Assembly (NCBI RefSeq): GCF_002287175.1
Contig: NZ_LMVM01000033.1
Span: 227,515 to 291,514 of the forward strand
Direction of reading: 5' to 3'
Length of the DNA: 64,000 bases
DNA from: Methanobacterium bryantii
Lineage (GTDB): Archaea; Methanobacteriota; Methanobacteria; Methanobacteriales; Methanobacteriaceae
How positions within the stretch are numbered: the first letter of the stretch is position 1; every line of letters begins with the position of its first letter. Positions 60,618 through 64,000 of the stretch are shown here, in pieces. The translations under genes were made by a program, and so were the position numbers. The notes under the pieces are model-generated. The model was not told the DNA's origin. It was given only the letters and a program-made list of their open reading frames with translations, and searched no databases.

Positions 60618-60796
60618 GGTATTTTTCCTCCATTTTCTTTGACATGTATAACTATTGTTAAATATAGATATGTACTTAACCGTCAGTAAAATGTACTTAA
60701 TATAATTCAGTGACCTTAAAAGAGCACATGAAAAAATTCCACACAAAAATAGCTTAATCTGGATTAAATTTAATTAAAATTAAAAAAGAAAACAAT

Positions 60797-61081
60797 CTAA
60801 AAGTTATTTACCATATTATACGCCCTTATAGTAGGCCTAATCCCCGATCTCTCAAATAATTCAACCACTTCCAGCTGCTCATTTCCCATTTTATCTAAGG
60901 CTTCCTGACTGACCCACACTGTTTCAATTATATAACGCCCCTTTCTATCAGCATCTTGAATTAAATATGATGCTATCATTCCTTCTGGTTTCTCATTTTG
61001 TTTTAAATTTTTGTAATCTGATTCAAATTCTTTAATTTTTGAAATTGGGACGTTCCCCTCTACAAAGGTTATAACTTCCAT
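60797..61081 (-). CDS. Antibiotic biosynthesis monooxygenase-like (ABM) domain protein
   Basis: A 94-residue dimeric alpha-beta barrel type protein (MEVITFVEGNVPISKIKEFE, then GMIASYLIQDADRKGRYIIE and WVSQEALDKM). ABM domains include small monooxygenases and proteins without catalytic activity. No cofactor motif is seen. GGTGATTAG precedes the ATG. It is monocistronic. Confidence 0.65.
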   Translation of the reverse strand: MEVITFVEGNVPISKIKEFESDYKNLKQNEKPEGMIASYLIQDADRKGRYIIETVWVSQEALDKMGNEQLEVVELFERSGIRPTIRAYNMVNNF

Positions 61082-61303
61082 CTAATCACCAGTATATATT
61101 ATTTGTTTATCCCAATTAATATTTTACTGGTAAAATTTATTAAAAAAGTCTTTTTGAATTTTAAAGTAATGTTTTTAAATATTTAAAATGGAAAAAATGT
61201 AAATCTTATTAAAGCATTAGAAATCTGAGGAAGTTTATATGTTTAAAATGAAAAAATAGAGATTTACTTAGTCATTCAGCGAAGAAACACCATAATATTT
61301 TTT

Positions 61304-61573
61304 TTATGCGATGTCCCTTATTCTCCCAATGTTATCGTTATAGTACCTGCAGCCTTCTGGTTCTAGAATAACATTCAAAAATTTATACCTGAATGTATTA
61401 CAACCAGGTAACGTTCTTACCAGGTGCATCTTTTCCAGGCAATCTATACCCTCATTAATCTCGCCACACTCAAGATTGGTCATCCTTTTTATAGCGTCAC
61501 CGCTTCCGCGTTTTCTGCTCCCTTCTACCATTGCTTTTAAAATTATCATTGCGTTTTCCTGGGTAGAACCCAT
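61304..61573 (-). CDS. Small winged-helix DNA-binding protein
   Basis: An 89-residue protein with a probable winged helix (ENAMIILKAMVEGSRKRGSG, then RMTNLECGEINEGIDCLEKM) and a C-terminal strand-rich tail (FRYKFLNVILEPEGCRYYND). It is possibly a small archaeal regulator. GGGGGTGT precedes the ATG. A decayed copy of its 3' end is at about 59980-60075. Confidence 0.6.
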   Translation of the reverse strand: MGSTQENAMIILKAMVEGSRKRGSGDAIKRMTNLECGEINEGIDCLEKMHLVRTLPGCNTFRYKFLNVILEPEGCRYYNDNIGRIRDIA

Positions 61574-61717
61574 TCAAACACCCCCTTTACTCAGAATGTA
61601 TTAATTAATTATATTAATTTGCATATATATAAATGGAACTATCTATAGTACACGTCATGTGAAAAAAATAAAATCTAATTCAAAATATTCAATCTTTAAA
61701 AAATAAAAAAAAAGAAA

Positions 61718-62935
61718 TTACCTTCTTTTTGGAACTGTTAACCCACCTAAAACTAGCAAAACAGCAGATATAAGTCCAGCTAAAGGTAGTCCTGCTTTTT
61801 GTAAAGGCATAGTTTTGCTTGCAGCTTTTCCAGTGGCACCGTGATCACCAGATGAACCTGTAATTACACCACTGCCATAACCTGAAGATGCTTCAGTGTT
61901 GTTGTAGATATCCTGTGGAATGTTTCCTTCAAAGTAACATGAATTCACAGCATAAGTTCCACCGTAATCGTTGTAAATGGCACCGCCAGCAATCGAAATA
62001 TATGGAGCATAAAACGCCCCATATGCAACATTGTTCAGGAAACTGCTGTCAGTTACAGCCAAGGCACCGATATTGTAGATAGCCCCACCTGCAGCATATG
62101 CAACATTAGCAATGAAATTACTGTTAGCCATGATCAAAGCATTATCGTTGTAGATAGCCCCACCCGAGCCATAGGCAGAGTTACCTATAAAATCAGTGCC
62201 AGTTAAGATTAAAACACCATTATTGTGGATGGCTGCACCATTACCATGCCCGGCATAGTTTTCTGTGAAGTAACTGTCAGTTACAGTTAAATTACCATCA
62301 TTATAGATAGTTCCAGCAGCAAAATTATATGCAGGATCACCAAAACCACCATCTGCATCGTTGTTCAGGAAACTGCTGTAGACCACAGCCAAGGTACCAT
62401 GATTGTAAATAGCACTGCCTGCAACATATGCATAATTATCAGTGAACCTGCCGTCTGAAACAGTTAAATTTCCATCATTGTAAATAGCTCCACCGTTATA
62501 TGCATTTCCATTTGTGATTGTTAAATTCTCGATTGTAACTGTTGCACTAGATTGAATCTTGAATATCCATGCTGAATCCGTTCCGTTTATAATAGTACCA
62601 GTCTGACTTTGGCCAATAATGTTCATATCCCTGCAGATAATGATCTCGGTGTTGTTAGTTCCCTTGTAGGTCCCATCTGCAATGTTTACTGTCCCACCAC
62701 TGTTTACTGTCCCTGTCGCATTTTTAATACTTAGTTTTGGCCCACTTGTAGTCCCGGATATATATGTTGCAGATTGACCGTCCCATGAATCGTTTCCTCC
62801 AGAACCATTAACATAAATAATATCGCCAGAAGCTGCCGAAACACTACTAACACAGAAATTAAAAATCAAAGATAAGCTTAAAATCATTAATGGAATTAAA
62901 ATCCTCCTTTCGCGTTTAATTCCCTGTTTTAATAT
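61718..62935 (-). CDS. Adhesin-like protein with parallel beta-helix repeats
   Basis: A surface protein of about 400 residues. After an export segment (LMILSLSLIFNFCVSSVSA) comes an IYVNGSGGNDSWDGQS start, then about eight repeats of the form GGAIYNxGxLxVxxSxF..N, the chlamydial polymorphic-membrane type that forms a right-handed beta helix. A C-terminal anchor follows (LAGLISAVLLVLGGLTVPKRR, shortened here). Such adhesin-like proteins are frequent in Methanobacteriales. ATA at 62935 is placed well behind GGGGGTGA and restores the basic signal-peptide start; ATG at 62887 has no spaced signal. Confidence 0.82.
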   Translation of the reverse strand: MLKQGIKRERRILIPLMILSLSLIFNFCVSSVSAASGDIIYVNGSGGNDSWDGQSATYISGTTSGPKLSIKNATGTVNSGGTVNIADGTYKGTNNTEIIICRDMNIIGQSQTGTIINGTDSAWIFKIQSSATVTIENLTITNGNAYNGGAIYNDGNLTVSDGRFTDNYAYVAGSAIYNHGTLAVVYSSFLNNDADGGFGDPAYNFAAGTIYNDGNLTVTDSYFTENYAGHGNGAAIHNNGVLILTGTDFIGNSAYGSGGAIYNDNALIMANSNFIANVAYAAGGAIYNIGALAVTDSSFLNNVAYGAFYAPYISIAGGAIYNDYGGTYAVNSCYFEGNIPQDIYNNTEASSGYGSGVITGSSGDHGATGKAASKTMPLQKAGLPLAGLISAVLLVLGGLTVPKRR

Positions 62936-63387
62936 CTTTTCACCCCCTGCACAATTAGTATCCTAATCCAAACTTAAGATCATAAAGAGTTATGTTAAAC
63001 TCTTATAAAAAGATTAATACTTATCCTGCAGGTTAATAAGAATACATTAATAAAATACACCTATGTTGCTAAATTAATTGCAAATAAAAAATTTATTAAA
63101 TATTTTAAAAATAAAAAAAACATTTAATGCGTTATAACCAAATAACAACTTAAATCATGCTCTTTGAATTAAAAAATATGTCAAGAATAAATTAATATGA
63201 TCTCTAAAGCTGATGATATCTTTAATTTATTTAAATTAAGCATTTAATAAAGCTTATTGTTTTTTTATATAGAATCACAATTTTTAACCTGATAAATGAT
63301 TTAAATTGGATATTGTAATGTTTTTCAGATTATTTTCCAAAACAATTTTAAGGACAATGATATACTCTATTAGAGGAGGCACTGATC
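62936..63387. other. Intergenic region with conserved promoter block
   Basis: A divergent gap between the adhesin and the PH-like paralog. No gene is seen. The shared promoter block is at 63335-63364. Confidence 0.5.
63335..63364 (+). promoter_or_regulatory. Promoter block shared by two paralogs, copy 2
   Basis: TTCCAAAACAATTTTAAGGA through GATATA, 27 of 30 identical to 59467-59496. It lies 23 bp before the ATG at 63388. Confidence 0.65.
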
Positions 63388-63765
63388 ATGCCGTTGAAAA
63401 AGGAAGGATCTGAAATACCTAATAAAAGAAAAAGAAAACGAAGGAAAGTCACACCAAAGAGCAGGGCAGATGAATATTTAAGTGTCACCGGTGACAGGCA
63501 CAAAGTAATTATGACACCTACAGGCATAATGATGGAAGATGGGCTGGTTCTGTATAAAAATATAGTACGTATCTATAAAAAGAAAGATACTGATTTTTAC
63601 GGGTATGCTCGAATTAGAATATGGTTTACCACAGGTAAAATAACCGTTAGAAAAGTTAGGTCTGCAGATGCAATTAGATTCATTCTTGCTGTAAGGAAGA
63701 AAATGAAAGAATTAGAGAAAAAACAGGCCGAAGATTCTGTTAAAGACGACCCCATATTTTTTTAG
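63388..63765 (+). CDS. PH-like protein without SHOCT domain
   Basis: A 125-residue paralog of the protein at 59519-59971. It has a highly basic N-terminal tail (NKRKRKRRKVTPKSR), then the same PH/GRAM-like domain (EYLSVTGDRHKVIMTPTGIM, then LYKNIVRIYKKKDTDFYGYA and VRKVRSADAIRFILAVRKKM). It lacks the SHOCT motif. The basic tail may bind nucleic acid or membranes, which is inference. GAGGAGGC precedes the ATG. Confidence 0.7.
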   Translation: MPLKKEGSEIPNKRKRKRRKVTPKSRADEYLSVTGDRHKVIMTPTGIMMEDGLVLYKNIVRIYKKKDTDFYGYARIRIWFTTGKITVRKVRSADAIRFILAVRKKMKELEKKQAEDSVKDDPIFF

Positions 63766-63831
63766 GTGAAAAATTGCTGGAAATCCCAGAGTTAATCTGA
63801 AAAAACACCTGATTTTAATTAAAATACGCTG

Positions 63832-64000
63832 ATGCCCAGAATGTTGTGTAGATAATATCGCTTCACTCGTGTGTCTGGTTAAGTAAATCGTATTTTTTTA
63901 AGATAAATCCCATATAATCAATTAAAAATTACAATTTAACATAATAGTATAACTCATGCACAGGATCATGGACATGTAAAAATCTCTCAAAAAACCGAAG
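63832..64000 (-). repeat. Long inverted repeat, right copy (cut by window end)
   Basis: Reverse complement of 52109-52276 over 168-169 bp with one small difference block. It ends in the half hairpin CTTCGGTTTTTTG (minus-strand sense) at the window edge, so the hairpin array probably continues outside. Confidence 0.95.

Overview
The window is AT-rich archaeal DNA from a hydrogenotrophic methanogen with a pseudomurein wall, most likely Methanobacterium or a close relative. The indicators are cyclic 2,3-diphosphoglycerate synthetase, methyl-CoM reductase component A2 (AtwA), F420-dependent methylene-H4MPT reductase (Mer), coenzyme B and F420 biosynthesis genes (AksA, HacA, CofC), sn-glycerol-1-phosphate dehydrogenase, TBP, FEN-1 and two proteins with pseudomurein-binding repeats. 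I found no rRNA or tRNA gene, no CRISPR array and no intact transposase.

Layout. 0.8-7.5 kb: scattered housekeeping genes (UPF0058, cDPG synthetase, RpiA, UPF0179, a universal stress protein, a methyltransferase, EgsA) and two very small genes that are easily missed. 7.7-13.6 kb: a pseudomurein-binding surface protein, then proS, a secreted protein, cofC and thiD. 13.6-17.4 kb: a PadR regulator with an ABC-2 exporter, a decayed second PadR copy and three copies of a regulatory-looking repeat. 17.9-29.1 kb: a stress and oxygen-defence region. It holds three UspA proteins, an MFS exporter, PaaK plus an ACT protein, superoxide dismutase, peroxiredoxin, an operon of three rubredoxins, the flavodiiron F420H2 oxidase FprA and ferritin, a pyrimidine-dimer glycosylase and a flavin reductase. 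In the operon, rubredoxin and FprA would reduce O2 to water while ferritin stores iron; peroxiredoxin and SOD remove peroxide and superoxide. 29.6-50.5 kb: core metabolism (AtwA, NadM, MoaE, UbiX, CbiT, SerB with a coiled coil, TBP, class II ribonucleotide reductase, AksA-HacA, a chorismate lyase, FEN-1). 50.8-64 kb: accessory genes (a phospholipase C-like protein, a PAS histidine kinase, Mer, duplicated small regulators, a ubiquitin-like protein, MTH865, a beta-helix adhesin and two paralogous PH-like proteins).

The most unusual signal is a family of intergenic hairpin arrays at about 18.3, 23.2, 27.5, 51.9 and 59.1 kb. Each is a run of perfect stems of 5-13 bp, nearly all closed by 3-nt loops, often nested inside longer outer stems as cloverleaf-like figures. 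Stem sequences differ between arms but pairing is kept. One array is attached to a 168-bp element present twice in inverted orientation (52.1 kb and the right window edge). Three arrays lie in the 5' leaders of stress or repair genes (uspA, sod, pyrimidine-dimer glycosylase), and in two of these the ribosome-binding site or start codon is part of a stem.

Other points: four genes whose best Shine-Dalgarno signal leads to AUA, AUC or AUU rather than a normal start; a candidate small RNA at 22.3 kb with a loop perfectly complementary to the Shine-Dalgarno of the 7.7 kb surface protein; a 23-bp tandem repeat in the mer promoter; and several decayed gene copies beside their intact parents.
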